DNA of 43,960 bases. Source: DATKCN01 sp035513175. GTDB taxonomy: Bacteria > Chloroflexota > Chloroflexia > Thermomicrobiales > CFX8. The notes beneath the pieces were generated by a model. The model ran no database searches and was not told the DNA's origin. It saw only the letters and a program-made list of their open reading frames with translations. Position 1 is the stretch's first letter, and each line of letters opens with the position of its first letter. The stretch covers positions 1 through 43,960 of the forward strand of contig DATKCN010000384.1 in assembly GCA_035513175.1 (NCBI GenBank), in the 5' to 3' direction. The position numbers were made by a program, and so were the translations under genes. This document shows positions 25,339-34,376 of the stretch, in pieces.

Positions 25339-25421
25339 CACGCTTGCACACCGTGGTACAGAGAAGCCTGCCATGACCGTGAATTCGTCCGGCGATTCAG
25401 CCGCGTAACGGGGTGACCGTG

Positions 25422-26450
25422 ATGAGCCATCCGATTGAGCAGCTTGACCTGGGGCAGCGCGTCGCGTTCGTGTTCCCCGGCCAGGGGAGCCAATCTGTCG
25501 GCATGGGAAAGCGGCTACACGACATCTCCGAAAGCGCCCGCCGGGTGTTTCGCCAGGCCGATGAGGTGCTCGGATTCCCGCTCTCGAAGCTGTGCTTCGA
25601 AGGACCAGCGGACGAGCTTGACGACACGATCAACGCGCAGCCGGCGATCCTGACCGTCAGTCACGCGGCGCTCGAGGCGCTCCGTGAGCGCTGGCGGCAG
25701 CTCGGAGAGGCGATATCGCCGGTGTGCGTTGCGGGTCATTCGCTGGGTGAGTACTCGGCGCTGGTGTCGGCGGGCGCACTCGACTTTGCTGACGCGCTTG
25801 TGTTGGTGCGGGAACGAGGCCGGCTGATGAAAGAGGCCGGAGACGAGCGCCCGGGCGGCATGGCTGCCATTATCGGGCTATCCAGCGACACGCTGCGACA
25901 AGTGTGCGCGGACGCGTCAGGCGATGGCGGCATCGTGGTGCTGGCAAACGACAACTGTCCGGGCCAGACGGTCATCTCCGGCGAGATCGTGGCGCTGGAG
26001 CGGGCGATGAGCCTGGCTCTGGACCGTGGGGCTCGTAAGACGGTCCGGCTGGCGATCAGCATCGCGTCGCACTCTCCGCTGATGGACCGCGCCGGGGATA
26101 AGCTGGAGCAGGTGGCGTCGGGCGTTCGGTTCCACGAGCCGGTCATGCCGATCGTGTCGAATATCACCGGGCGATTCGTCACCTCGGTCGATGAGCTCCG
26201 CCGCAACGTCGGCCAGCAGATCGTGCGGCCGGTGAATTGGACCGGGTCGGTCATCGAGATGATTGACAGCGGCGTCGACACGTTTCTGGAGATCGGACCC
26301 AGCCAGGTTCTGGGGAGCCTGATCCGACGGGTCGCTCGCGAGGTGCGCACGTTCTCCGTGTCGGATCTTGGCGAGCCGGTTGGGTTTGGAAGCTCTGTCG
26401 CCGCGCCTGGAGCAGGCTCCGGCGCGGCTGCCGCTACTGATTCCGCATAG
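25422..26450 (+). CDS. fabD: Malonyl-CoA:ACP transacylase
   Basis: A 342-residue acyltransferase that loads malonate from CoA onto acyl carrier protein, the committed feed for fatty acid elongation. The N-terminus has the AFVFPGQGSQSVGMGKRL motif of FabD; the active-site serine is in VAGHSLGEYSALVSAGAL. Arginine and histidine positions follow: RERGRLMKE (Arg for carboxylate) and the late IASHSPLMDRA histidine. The final 25 residues are Ala/Gly/Pro-rich and beyond the usual family end. The ATG at 25422 is chosen, but GTG 25413 and GTG 25419 are in frame. Downstream after 69 bases is fabF, with no acpP, fabG or fabH in between. It is cytosolic. Confidence 0.96.
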   Translation: MSHPIEQLDLGQRVAFVFPGQGSQSVGMGKRLHDISESARRVFRQADEVLGFPLSKLCFEGPADELDDTINAQPAILTVSHAALEALRERWRQLGEAISPVCVAGHSLGEYSALVSAGALDFADALVLVRERGRLMKEAGDERPGGMAAIIGLSSDTLRQVCADASGDGGIVVLANDNCPGQTVISGEIVALERAMSLALDRGARKTVRLAISIASHSPLMDRAGDKLEQVASGVRFHEPVMPIVSNITGRFVTSVDELRRNVGQQIVRPVNWTGSVIEMIDSGVDTFLEIGPSQVLGSLIRRVAREVRTFSVSDLGEPVGFGSSVAAPGAGSGAAAATDSA

Positions 26451-26519
26451 GCACGCAGGGCGGGCCGCGGCGCCAACCGCCCACGTCGTGACCGCTGGCT
26501 GGGGGAGGTTCGACTCACC

Positions 26520-27752
26520 GTGCGCATTGTGGTGACGGGTATTGGGGCGCTCACGCCGATCGGCAATTCGGCGAGCGAGTTCTGGGACAACCTGACGGCT
26601 GGCAGGTCCGGCACGAATGTCATCGCGGCGTTCGATCCTTCCCCACTCGACGTGCGCATTGCGGGCGAGGTCAAGGGGTTCGAGCCCAAAGACTACATGG
26701 ACTTCAAGGCTTCGCGGCGGATGGATCGCTTTTCGCAGCTCGCCGTCGCCGCGTCGCGGATGGCGCTTGACGACGCCGGCATCACCATCGATCCAGAGAA
26801 CTCCGATCATGTCGGAGTGATGATGAATACGGGCGGCGGGGGTATCCAGACGCTCACGAGAGAAGTGCAGGTCCACTACGGCAAGGGCCCCGAACGGGTG
26901 AGCCCGCTGTTCATCCCGATGTTCGCTCCGAATATGGCCGCCTGCCAGGTGTCGCTGACGTTCGGCATTCAGGGTCCCGTGCGTGCCGGAGTGGCGGCCT
27001 GCGCCGCGGGCGCCCAGGCGCTCGTTGATGCGTGGCATGTGTTGCAGCGCGGCGAGGTGGACGTCATCATTGCCGGGGGGACCGAGGCCGGGGTCGACCC
27101 TGTGGCGATCGCGGCGTTCGCCAACATGCATGCGCTCTCACGCCGCAACGACGATCCGACGCGGGCCAGCCGCCCATTCGATCTGGAGCGCGACGGCTTC
27201 GTCTTCGCGGAAGGTTGTGGCGTCCTCATCCTTGAGTCGGAAGAGCATGCGCGTGCGCGCGGCGCGCGGATCTACTGTGAGCTGGCTGGGGGAGCGGCGA
27301 CGTCTGACGCGTTCCACATTACGGCGCCACTGGAAGACGGCAGCGGCGCGGCGCGCGCAATGAAGCTGGCGCTGAAGGCGTCCGGCGCTCGTCTGGAGGA
27401 GATCGACTATCTCTCGGCGCACGGCACGAGCACCCCACTTGGCGACAAAGCCGAGACGACGGCGATTAAGCGGGCCTTTGGCGGTCACGCGCACACGATG
27501 GCGGTGTCGTCGATCAAGGGCGCGGTTGGCCACCTGGTAGGAGCGGCCGGAGCGGTTGCGGCCGTGGCGGGCGTTAAGGCGATCGAGCAGAACGTCGCGC
27601 CGCCGACTATTAACTACGACACGCCCGATCCCGATTGCGATCTCGACTACGTGCCGAACGAGGCGCGGGACATGAAGATCGACGGGGTCATGATCAATGC
27701 GTTCGGCTTCGGCGGGCAGAACGCGGTGGCTATCCTGAGGCGGTACGCGTAG
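26520..27752 (+). CDS. fabF: Beta-ketoacyl-ACP synthase II (FabF-like)
   Basis: A 410-residue condensing enzyme that extends acyl-ACP with malonyl-ACP, following fabD. The Cys of the Cys-His-His triad is in VRAGVAACAAGAQAL; the family usually has CaTGa, so the Thr is replaced by Ala. The histidines are in SAHGTSTPLGDKAET and SIKGAVGHLVGAAGAV, where the common Thr before Gly-His and the later Glu are also changed. Thus the triad is intact but the loops are variant. The rest (VVTGIGALTPIGN, AGGTEAGVDPVAIAAFANMHALS, INAFGFGGQNAV) is standard. The GTG start follows GGGGGAGG after about 10 bases. It is cytosolic and co-directional with fabD. Confidence 0.92.
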   Translation: MRIVVTGIGALTPIGNSASEFWDNLTAGRSGTNVIAAFDPSPLDVRIAGEVKGFEPKDYMDFKASRRMDRFSQLAVAASRMALDDAGITIDPENSDHVGVMMNTGGGGIQTLTREVQVHYGKGPERVSPLFIPMFAPNMAACQVSLTFGIQGPVRAGVAACAAGAQALVDAWHVLQRGEVDVIIAGGTEAGVDPVAIAAFANMHALSRRNDDPTRASRPFDLERDGFVFAEGCGVLILESEEHARARGARIYCELAGGAATSDAFHITAPLEDGSGAARAMKLALKASGARLEEIDYLSAHGTSTPLGDKAETTAIKRAFGGHAHTMAVSSIKGAVGHLVGAAGAVAAVAGVKAIEQNVAPPTINYDTPDPDCDLDYVPNEARDMKIDGVMINAFGFGGQNAVAILRRYA

Positions 27753-27987
27753 CGTCCCTAGATCGTCGCAAGCCAGTCGCGCGCCACATCCGGAAAAAAC
27801 CTCTCGTGGGCTGACAGATCGTGGCGGCTCCAGCCTTCACTCGCTCAGAACGTGGGTCGCGTCGCGGCGTAGCGGCGCACTTGTGCGCAGCCAGCGTTTC
27901 CCGATCCCGCTGCTGAGATTGCGATGATCGTTGACTTCGCGCATTATTGGCGCGTTGAGGCGTTCGCGTGAGAGGCCGGAGCGGCGG

Positions 27988-29370
27988 ATGGCGAGCATCG
28001 AGCGGGTATACGCGGCAATTGACGCGCGGCGGGATCGGCAGGTCGCGCAACTCCAGCGACTGGTGCGCCAGCCCAGTATCTCGTCGCAGAACATCGGCGT
28101 ACGCGAGTGCGCCCACCTGCTCGTGGAGATGATGGGGGAGCTCGGCATCTACGGCGAGCTGATGGAGACCGCCGGCCTGCCGGTGGTGTACGGCGAGATC
28201 CGCTCCACGCTCACCCACGCGCCGACACTGGTCATCTATAACCACTACGACGTGCAGCCTCCCGATCCGGTCGATGAGTGGACGAGTGAACCGTTTGGCG
28301 CCGTAGTCGTCGACGGCGTGATGTACGGCCGGGGCACGACCGACGCCAAGGGCAATCTGCTGTGCCACCTGATGGCCGTCGACGCCTATCAGCACGCCGC
28401 GACGCCGTTGCCCTGCCACCTGAAGTTCCTGTTCGATGGCGAAGAGGAGAGCGGCAGCCCGAGCCTGCCCGCGTGGGTTGACGCGCATCTCGATCTGCTG
28501 GCCGCCGACGCGGCGTTGTCGTTCGACGGCGGGTTCGACGCGAGCAACCTGCCGCGAGTCAGCTTCGGCACGAGCGGACTGCTGTTCGTCGAGATTCGCG
28601 TCAGAGGGGCGGACAAGGACCTGCATTCGGCGCGCGCGCGGCTGGTGCAGAATCCCGCATGGCGACTGGTCTGGGCGCTGAACGAGCTGAAGGGACCGGA
28701 CGGACGGGTGAGGCTGGAAGGATTCTACGACGCGATCCGGCCGGTGACGGATCACGACCACGAGGCGCTCTCACGCACGGCGTGGGACGACGAGGCACAG
28801 ATGCGTGATCTGGGCGTGACGGAGCTTATCAATGGCGTGCGCGGGCAGGCAGCGATGGAGCAGTGGCTTTTCACGCCGACCTGCAACATCGCGGGATTTG
28901 CAACCGGATGGATGGGCGACGGTCACCGCACGGTGCTTCCGAGCCGCGCGGCGTGCCGGATCGACTTTCGACTCGTCGCCGATCAGGACCCGGACGCCGT
29001 GCTCGCCTCGCTCCGGGCGTTTTTCGACGCGCACGGCTGCAGCGACTTCGAGCTGCACAGTTCCGGGTCGATCGAGCCGATCCGGACATCGCTCGACACG
29101 CCGTTCACCGCCGTCGTGGTTGACGCCGCACGGCACGTGTACGGCGCGGAGCCGGGCATCCAGCCGACGGTGGACGCATCGGGCCGGCAAGGGGTGTGGC
29201 TTGGTGGGAAGCTTGGCGGCATCCCGTCGGCCGGGACCGGCGTCGGGCCGCCCAACTGGCGCGGGCACGCGGCGGACGAGTTCATGACACTCGGCCACTA
29301 TTACAACGGCGTCCGTTACTCGGCGACAATCATGGCGCTGTTTGGCGAGAGAATGGGGAAGGGCGAATGA
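27988..29370 (+). CDS. M20 family metallopeptidase/amidohydrolase
   Basis: A 460-residue M20/M25/M40 enzyme. The two-metal site is visible: NHYDVQP (His and Asp), GRGTTDAKGN (bridging Asp) and FDGEEESGS (the Glu pair, catalytic and ligand), with the later ligand near HDHEAL or GHAADEF. A dimerisation domain insert (about residues 195-310) is present. Members remove N-terminal or C-terminal residues from dipeptides or hydrolyse N-acyl/carbamoyl amino acids; the length and YDVQPxDP sequence resemble dipeptidase/carboxypeptidase types such as CPG2-like or ArgE/DapE relatives. ATG 27988 is chosen over an upstream open extension because GGAG precedes it. Its stop overlaps the next start (ATGA), coupling it to the SDR gene. 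Confidence 0.92.
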   Translation: MASIERVYAAIDARRDRQVAQLQRLVRQPSISSQNIGVRECAHLLVEMMGELGIYGELMETAGLPVVYGEIRSTLTHAPTLVIYNHYDVQPPDPVDEWTSEPFGAVVVDGVMYGRGTTDAKGNLLCHLMAVDAYQHAATPLPCHLKFLFDGEEESGSPSLPAWVDAHLDLLAADAALSFDGGFDASNLPRVSFGTSGLLFVEIRVRGADKDLHSARARLVQNPAWRLVWALNELKGPDGRVRLEGFYDAIRPVTDHDHEALSRTAWDDEAQMRDLGVTELINGVRGQAAMEQWLFTPTCNIAGFATGWMGDGHRTVLPSRAACRIDFRLVADQDPDAVLASLRAFFDAHGCSDFELHSSGSIEPIRTSLDTPFTAVVVDAARHVYGAEPGIQPTVDASGRQGVWLGGKLGGIPSAGTGVGPPNWRGHAADEFMTLGHYYNGVRYSATIMALFGERMGKGE

Positions 29371-30143
29371 TGGCGGGCGGACGACTGGGCGGCAAGCGGG
29401 CCATTATCACCGGGGGCGCCATGGGGATTGGAGCGGCCGCGGCGCGGCTGTTCGTGGCGGAGGGCGCGACCGTTGGCGTGCTCGATGTCGCTGACGTTCA
29501 AGGGTCTTCCCTCGTCAGCGAGCTACGGTCCCAAGGGGCAAACGCGTCGTTCCATGCCTGTGACGTGGCGGACGTCGACGCGGTAGCGGAGGCGGTTGGA
29601 CGTTTTGCGGCGGAGTCCGGAGGCGTCGACATCGTGTTTGCGAACGCGGGCGCCGGCACCATCGTCGTCGGTGGGACGGTCGAGTCGATCGATCCTGAAA
29701 CGTGGGAGCGCGCGCTGGGCGTGAACACCGGCGGTGTCTATGCGGTGTGCCGCGCCGCGATTCCTCACCTGCGGCGGGCTGGTGGGGGCTCGATCGTCAT
29801 TACCTCGTCGTCGAGCGCGCTGATCGGCAATACCGGACGGCCGACGCATGCGTACGCGGCGTCCAAAGGGGCGCTGCTGTCACTGGCGCGGGCGATGGCG
29901 GTGTCGTACGGGCCGGACGGCATCCGTGTCAATGCTCTGCTCCCCGGGTTTATCGAGACGCGCCTGACGGCCGACGTGTCCCGCGATCCCGAGCGGTTTC
30001 AGGCGGCAATTGACGGGATTCCGTTGCGGCGCACCGGACGACCGGAGGAAATGGCCGCTTGCGCGCTGTTTCTCGCCAGCGACGAATCCAGCTTCGTGAC
30101 GGGCGCCATGCTGGTCGCGGACGGCGGGCAGACGATCCAGTAG
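29367..30143 (+). CDS. Short-chain dehydrogenase/reductase (SDR)
   Basis: A 258-residue NAD(P)-dependent oxidoreductase. The cofactor loop is ITGGAMGIGAAAARLF (GxxxGxG), followed by the acidic residue after strand 2 (GVLDVAD), suggesting NAD(H) preference. NAGAG, the catalytic SSSSALIGN serine region and YAASK (the Tyr-x-x-x-Lys pair) are present, as are the C-terminal DESSFVTGAMLVADGG features of classical SDRs. Its start overlaps the M20 stop. With the neighbouring hydrolases it suggests stepwise breakdown of an amide or ester, though the substrate is unknown. It is soluble. Confidence 0.94.
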   Translation: MMAGGRLGGKRAIITGGAMGIGAAAARLFVAEGATVGVLDVADVQGSSLVSELRSQGANASFHACDVADVDAVAEAVGRFAAESGGVDIVFANAGAGTIVVGGTVESIDPETWERALGVNTGGVYAVCRAAIPHLRRAGGGSIVITSSSSALIGNTGRPTHAYAASKGALLSLARAMAVSYGPDGIRVNALLPGFIETRLTADVSRDPERFQAAIDGIPLRRTGRPEEMAACALFLASDESSFVTGAMLVADGGQTIQ

Positions 30144-30192
30144 CGGCGCTCCCGCCGCGATCCCACAACGGATGTCGCACTCCCCATTGACT

Positions 30193-30210
30193 GCCGCTGC
30201 CCGCAGCGGC
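30193..30210. terminator. Hairpin between SDR and CocE genes, possible terminator
   Basis: GCCGCTGC-CC-GCAGCGGC forms a GC-rich stem of 7-8 bp, 50 bases after the SDR stop. No long T-run follows (only GATGATGCGTCTATTG), so termination is uncertain. It could instead be a leader structure for the next gene. Confidence 0.35.
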
Positions 30211-30297
30211 GATGATGCGTCTATTGTGGTCCTGACGATGCTCGCGCAGCGCGTGGGACGCGCCGGTGCGGGCATTGGCACGCATGAGGGGTGAGAG

Positions 30298-32223
30298 ATG
30301 GACGACTGGAGATCGAGACCCGAGTCAGAGGCCGAGTATGGTGTCGTGCTCGCCAGTGAAGTGATGATTCCGATGCGCGACGGCGCGCGCATGGCGACCG
30401 ATCTGTACTTTCCGGCGGTGGCGGACACGCCTGGGAAGCGCGCCGAGGGGCAGTTCCCGGTCATTCTGCTGCGCACGCCGTATGACAAGCGCACCGACGC
30501 CTCGCGCGCGCTGGGGGAGCACTTCAGCCGCCGGGGCTACATCGTGGCTATCCAGGATTGCCGCGGGCGCTATCGGTCGGAGGGAACGTTCTACTTCCTG
30601 ACACAGGAGGCTGAGGACGGCTACGACGCGGTCGAGTGGGCAGGCGCCCAGCCGTGGTCGACCGGTCGCGTCGGGATGATGGGCACGTCGTACGTGGGGT
30701 GGACGCAGACGGCGGCGGCCGTGCTGAACCCGCCGCACCTGGCGACAATGGTGGTCAATCAGGCGGGCTCCAACGCATACTCCAGCTCGGTGCGACACAA
30801 CGGCGCGATGGAGCTACGCTTCCTGGCGTGGGCGTTTATGGAGGCGGCGACAGGACCACAAGCCGTCGCTGATCCGGCGTTGGCGGAGGCAATGGGCAGC
30901 GTGTCGGCCACGAGCTGGCTCAAGAACCTGCCGCTCCGCAAGGGGCTCTCGCCGCTGGCGCGCATCCCCGCAATCGAGCAGTGGGCAATCGACATCTACA
31001 CGCACGGCGATTACGACGAGTATTGGGAGCATCCAGGCTTCAACTTTCGCAAGTTCTGGGACGGGCACTCCGACGTGCCGTTGCTGCTGTGCGGCGCATG
31101 GTACGACTCCTACACACGCGCCACGGTGGAGAACTTCATTGGGCTCTCGGAGCGCAAGCGGGGACCGGTGCACCTGGTGTTGGGACCGTGGACGCACGGC
31201 GGGCAATCTGTCGACCTGTCGTACTCAGGAGACGTTGAGTTTGGCCCATCGGCGCCGGTCGCAGGGAATCTGGCGGCCAACTTCGATCACCTGCACCTGC
31301 AGTGGTTCGACCGCTGGCTCAAGGACATCGACAACGGAGTCGATCGCGAGGACCCTGTCCGCATCTACATCATGGGCGGCGATGCGGCAGAAGGCACGAA
31401 GACGTCGGCGGGCCGGCTCTTCCGGGGAGGCTCATGGCGGACGGAGACGTCGTTCCCGCTGCCACGCGCGGTCAAGACGCCGTTCTACCTGCACGGGGAC
31501 GGCAGCTTGAGCGTCGACGCGTCGCGGGAAAACGGCTCCAGCACGACGTACCGCTTCGACCCGGCGAACCCGGTCCCGACCATTGGCGGCAACATCTCCT
31601 CACTGTCAGACATGTACCCGGTTCCGGCCGCCATCGAGGAGCGCATCCCCCCCGAGCACCGTCGGGGGGCGATCGTCAAGGTGGGCGGGCAGAACCAGCA
31701 CACCGACGCCGGGGTGCTCGACGCGCAAGAGCCGTACATGCCGCTCTCGGCGCGAGATGACGTCGTCGTGTTCCAGAGTGAGCCGCTGGAGGCCCCGTGC
31801 GAGGTGACGGGACCGCTATCCGCAACGCTGTATGTGTCGTCGTCGGCGCCGGACACCGACTTTACCGTCAAGCTGATCGACTTGTTTCCGCCGTCGGCGG
31901 ACTATCCGCATGGGTACGCGCTCAATCTGTCCGACTCGATCTTCCGCTGCCGCTACCGGAACGACTTTTCCAAGCCGGAAATGATGGAGCCCGGGGAAAT
32001 CTACAAGCTGGAGATCCCAATGTACGGCACCGGGACGATCTTCGGACGCGGGCATCGCATCCGGATCGACATCTCGTCCAGCAACTTCCCGCGCTTTGAC
32101 GTGAACCCGAATACAGGTGAGCCTATCGGCCGGCATCACGGCTCGCGTGTGGCGGACAACACGATCCATCACGATCGACGCCATCAGTCACACATCACGT
32201 TGCCGGTAGTTCCGCTGGCGTAG
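30298..32223 (+). CDS. CocE/NonD family hydrolase (cocaine esterase/X-Pro dipeptidase-like)
   Basis: A 641-residue alpha/beta-hydrolase with the CocE layout: VMIPMRDGARMATDLYFPA at the start, the nucleophile serine in GRVGMMGTSYVGWTQ (GxSYxG), a long helical cap, the acid region around LLLCGAWYDSYT and the catalytic histidine in LGPWTHGG. The C-terminal jelly-roll domain (SATLYVSSSAPDTDFTVKLIDLFP; GHRIRIDISSSNFPRFDVNPNTG) is characteristic of this family. Members hydrolyse esters or cleave after X-Pro; substrates are broad. No signal peptide is evident. It follows the M20 and SDR genes by 154 bases and is a plausible partner in peptide or ester catabolism. ATG follows GGGGTGAGAG. Confidence 0.93.
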   Translation: MDDWRSRPESEAEYGVVLASEVMIPMRDGARMATDLYFPAVADTPGKRAEGQFPVILLRTPYDKRTDASRALGEHFSRRGYIVAIQDCRGRYRSEGTFYFLTQEAEDGYDAVEWAGAQPWSTGRVGMMGTSYVGWTQTAAAVLNPPHLATMVVNQAGSNAYSSSVRHNGAMELRFLAWAFMEAATGPQAVADPALAEAMGSVSATSWLKNLPLRKGLSPLARIPAIEQWAIDIYTHGDYDEYWEHPGFNFRKFWDGHSDVPLLLCGAWYDSYTRATVENFIGLSERKRGPVHLVLGPWTHGGQSVDLSYSGDVEFGPSAPVAGNLAANFDHLHLQWFDRWLKDIDNGVDREDPVRIYIMGGDAAEGTKTSAGRLFRGGSWRTETSFPLPRAVKTPFYLHGDGSLSVDASRENGSSTTYRFDPANPVPTIGGNISSLSDMYPVPAAIEERIPPEHRRGAIVKVGGQNQHTDAGVLDAQEPYMPLSARDDVVVFQSEPLEAPCEVTGPLSATLYVSSSAPDTDFTVKLIDLFPPSADYPHGYALNLSDSIFRCRYRNDFSKPEMMEPGEIYKLEIPMYGTGTIFGRGHRIRIDISSSNFPRFDVNPNTGEPIGRHHGSRVADNTIHHDRRHQSHITLPVVPLA

Positions 32224-32316
32224 GTGGAGGCGCCGCGCGTCCGAGCCACGCCGTTCCAGATTGTGGCTCGCGAGCCTGCCGCGTGGATGTGACGATCTCT
32301 GGACGCGCCGCGCGTG

Positions 32317-33216
32317 TCAGCGGTCGCCGAGGGCGGTGAGGATTGTTGCCATGCGTGACTCGAGGTCGCGCAGGTCGGCGACGAGCTGATTCGTTGACTT
32401 CTCGGTGAGGCTGGCGTGGGAGCGTTCGAGGCGCTCCAGTGTCGAGGATAGCGAACGCGCGTGCTTCGACGCGTCCTGCGCGAGCTGGTCCGCAGATGGT
32501 GGGACGACGGTGACGTTGGGCCTCTTCATGGCCCGTGCGGCGGCTTCGAGATCCCGCGGGTTGATGTCGCCCTCCAGCAGTGATTCGGCCAGCGACCGCT
32601 GGGCTTCAATGGAGAGGCCCTGCACGGCGCGCGTCTGCTTCTCGCTGATGACGCCACGGCGAAGCGCGTCCTGAAACACCGGGTCGAGCTTCTCGGTGCT
32701 CAGCAGCTGGAACAGACGGCTGCGGCGGATGCCCACCGCCGCCGCGACCTGCTCCCACGGCGCGTCGCCCATGCGCTCCTTCAGCGCGCGCAAGGCGGCG
32801 GAGCGGTCGAGCGCGTTAAGGTCTTCGCGCGCGATGTTTTCGACGAGCTGCTGGATCAACCTGCGATCCTCGGGCACGTCGCGTACGATGGCGGGCACGG
32901 AGGCGAGCCCAGCGATCATGGCCGCCCGCCAGCGCCGCTCCCCATGTACGATGACGTACACGTCGTTCGGCTCGTCGTAGCGCACCGCAATCGGCTGCAG
33001 GATGCCGTCCGTGCGGATCGACGCGGCCAGTTCTTCCAGAGCGCCGCGATCGAAGCCGGTGCGGGGCTGGTTGGGGTCCGCCTCGATGCGCTCGATCTGG
33101 ATCTGTTTCGCCTCCAGCAGGTCTGCCACGCCGATGGCGCGGCGGCTCGTGTCAGTGAACAGGGCGTCGACCGAGAATCGTCGTCGTCGTGAAGTAACCG
33201 GCTGCGGCTCAATCAT
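32317..33216 (-). CDS. parB: Chromosome-partitioning protein ParB
   Basis: A 299-residue ParB/Spo0J/RepB-type protein. IQIERIEADPNQPRTGFDRGALEELAASIRTDGILQPIAVRYD is the N-terminal CTPase/partition domain start; HGERRWRAAMIAGLASVPAIVRDV contains the GERRxRA motif that binds CTP. The HTH domain (EQVAAAVGIRRSRLFQLLSTEK) binds parS, and the C-terminal 90 residues form a helical, probably coiled-coil, dimer region that is longer than usual. The start ATG lies inside the end of parA, overlapping its stop by 8 bases, a coupled parAB unit. The C-terminus differs from typical Spo0J proteins, so it may be a chromosomal paralogue or from an accessory replicon. Confidence 0.93.
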   Translation of the reverse strand: MIEPQPVTSRRRRFSVDALFTDTSRRAIGVADLLEAKQIQIERIEADPNQPRTGFDRGALEELAASIRTDGILQPIAVRYDEPNDVYVIVHGERRWRAAMIAGLASVPAIVRDVPEDRRLIQQLVENIAREDLNALDRSAALRALKERMGDAPWEQVAAAVGIRRSRLFQLLSTEKLDPVFQDALRRGVISEKQTRAVQGLSIEAQRSLAESLLEGDINPRDLEAAARAMKRPNVTVVPPSADQLAQDASKHARSLSSTLERLERSHASLTEKSTNQLVADLRDLESRMATILTALGDR

Positions 33217-34006
33217 TGGCGACCCTTGACATAACGGGCGCGAGCGAGCCCGCCAGCAGCGCGTCGGCGACATCCCGGTAGGCATTAGCGATTGGGGACC
33301 GCGGGCTGTATTCGAGGATCGACGTGTGCTCGGCGACCGCTTCCGCGCCCCTGATCGACAACGGAATCGCCGGCAGGACGGGTATGTCCGGGAAGCGCAA
33401 CCGCAAGGTGTCCAGCATGTCGCTCACCAGCCGCGACGAGTGATGCACCTTCGTCGGCAGGAACCCCGTGACCTGCAAGCCGGGGTTCAACCGCCGCACC
33501 TTCGTAACGGTCTCGAACAGACGGTTCAGCACCATCAGTGACAGGGGATGCGGCTCGATCGGGATAATCAGCTCGTGAGCAGTGACAAGGATGTTGATGC
33601 TGATGATGTTCAACGCCGGAGGGGAGTCGATCAGGACGAAGTCGACAGCGTGGCCGATGTCGCCGGGCAGCTTGCGTTGGAGCTGCCGCTCGCGTTCCAT
33701 GATGCTCAGCAACCCCAGTTCGGCAGCCGCCAGATCGGGGTGACTGGGGGCGAGCAGCACGTGCGCGATGGTCGTCGGCAACATGATGTCGGCGATCGAG
33801 ATGGCGTCATCGATCAGCAGATCGTACACGGACAGGTTGATCTCGGCGACGTCGACGCCGAGGGCCATCGTCAGGCTGGCCTGCGGGTCGAGGTCGACGA
33901 CGAGCACGGAGTGTCCCCGTTCGCTCAGCGCGGCGGCCGTGTTGAGGGTGCTGGTCGTCTTTGCCGTTCCGCCCTTTTGGTTAAAGAAGGCGACGATGCG
34001 CGACAT
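33209..34006 (-). CDS. parA: Chromosome-partitioning ATPase ParA
   Basis: A 265-residue ParA/Soj ATPase that moves ParB-parS complexes. FFNQKGGTAKTTSTLNTAAAL is the deviant Walker A (KGGxxKTT, with Ala where Gly is common), VLVVDLDPQASLTMAL has the A' motif and FVLIDSPPAL the Walker B. It has no N-terminal HTH extension, so it is Ia-less (Soj-type). The ATG at 34006 is preceded by a TATAAT promoter about 45 bases upstream. It is not next to gidB, rnpA or dnaA, where chromosomal parAB often lies; the neighbours are a kinase and CocE hydrolase. A candidate parS is in the molybdoenzyme gene. Confidence 0.95.
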   Translation of the reverse strand: MSRIVAFFNQKGGTAKTTSTLNTAAALSERGHSVLVVDLDPQASLTMALGVDVAEINLSVYDLLIDDAISIADIMLPTTIAHVLLAPSHPDLAAAELGLLSIMERERQLQRKLPGDIGHAVDFVLIDSPPALNIISINILVTAHELIIPIEPHPLSLMVLNRLFETVTKVRRLNPGLQVTGFLPTKVHHSSRLVSDMLDTLRLRFPDIPVLPAIPLSIRGAEAVAEHTSILEYSPRSPIANAYRDVADALLAGSLAPVMSRVAND

Positions 34007-34048
34007 CGGACTTCCGATCGGTGCATGTACGTACGTTGACTTTCAGGC

Positions 34049-34054
34049 ATTATA
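34049..34054 (-). promoter_or_regulatory. TATAAT -10 box for parAB
   Basis: On the minus strand TATAAT is a perfect -10 box giving transcription from about 34042, 36 bases before parA. A CTGACC-like -35 lies 19 bases upstream, outside best spacing. Between box and start is GTACGTAC (34027-34034), a palindrome that could be an autoregulatory site. Confidence 0.45.
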
Positions 34055-34139
34055 CCGGATGGATGAGGAGAACGGTCAGCCGGGGCGCGGGGCGCCGAAG
34101 CGCTCACCGCGCCCTGGCGCTGGTGGGTGTCGCGATCGC

Positions 34140-34298
34140 TCATGCGGCGTGTGGCAGCTCGGAATCACCCATCCACTGCTCCCGAACGCGACGCAGCGCG
34201 CCATGCGGCGGCCTGACCGGGCTCAGCCGCCCGCCGGTGATGAAGACAATCGGTCCTGCTGTCAATCGACAGTCGAGATCCATGCTCCTGTCTCGCAC
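34140..34298 (-). CDS. Possible 52-residue protein
   Basis: A GTG-started frame 7 bases after GGAGGAGCAC, on the minus strand upstream of parA. The product has DLDCRLTAGPIVFITGGRLSP and a basic, proline-rich C-terminus; no known domain. The upstream GGAGGAGCAC is repeated before the 34377-34469 frame. It may be real or a product of G-rich sequence; codon pattern is weak evidence at this length. Confidence 0.25.
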   Translation of the reverse strand: MRDRSMDLDCRLTAGPIVFITGGRLSPVRPPHGALRRVREQWMGDSELPHAA

Positions 34299-34325
34299 GG
34301 AAGTGCTCCTCCCTGAAATGCAAAC

Positions 34326-34348
34326 GACCCGGGACACTTGCCCGGGTC
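34326..34348 (-). terminator. Factor-independent terminator on the minus strand
   Basis: GACCCGGG-CAAGTGT-CCCGGGTC is a perfect 8-bp stem with a 7-base loop; on the minus strand it is followed by GTTTGCATTTC, a modest T-rich tail. It lies 28 bases after the stop of the 34377-34469 frame. Confidence 0.55.
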
Positions 34349-34376
34349 GGTCACTGGCGACTGATCACGACGGCCG

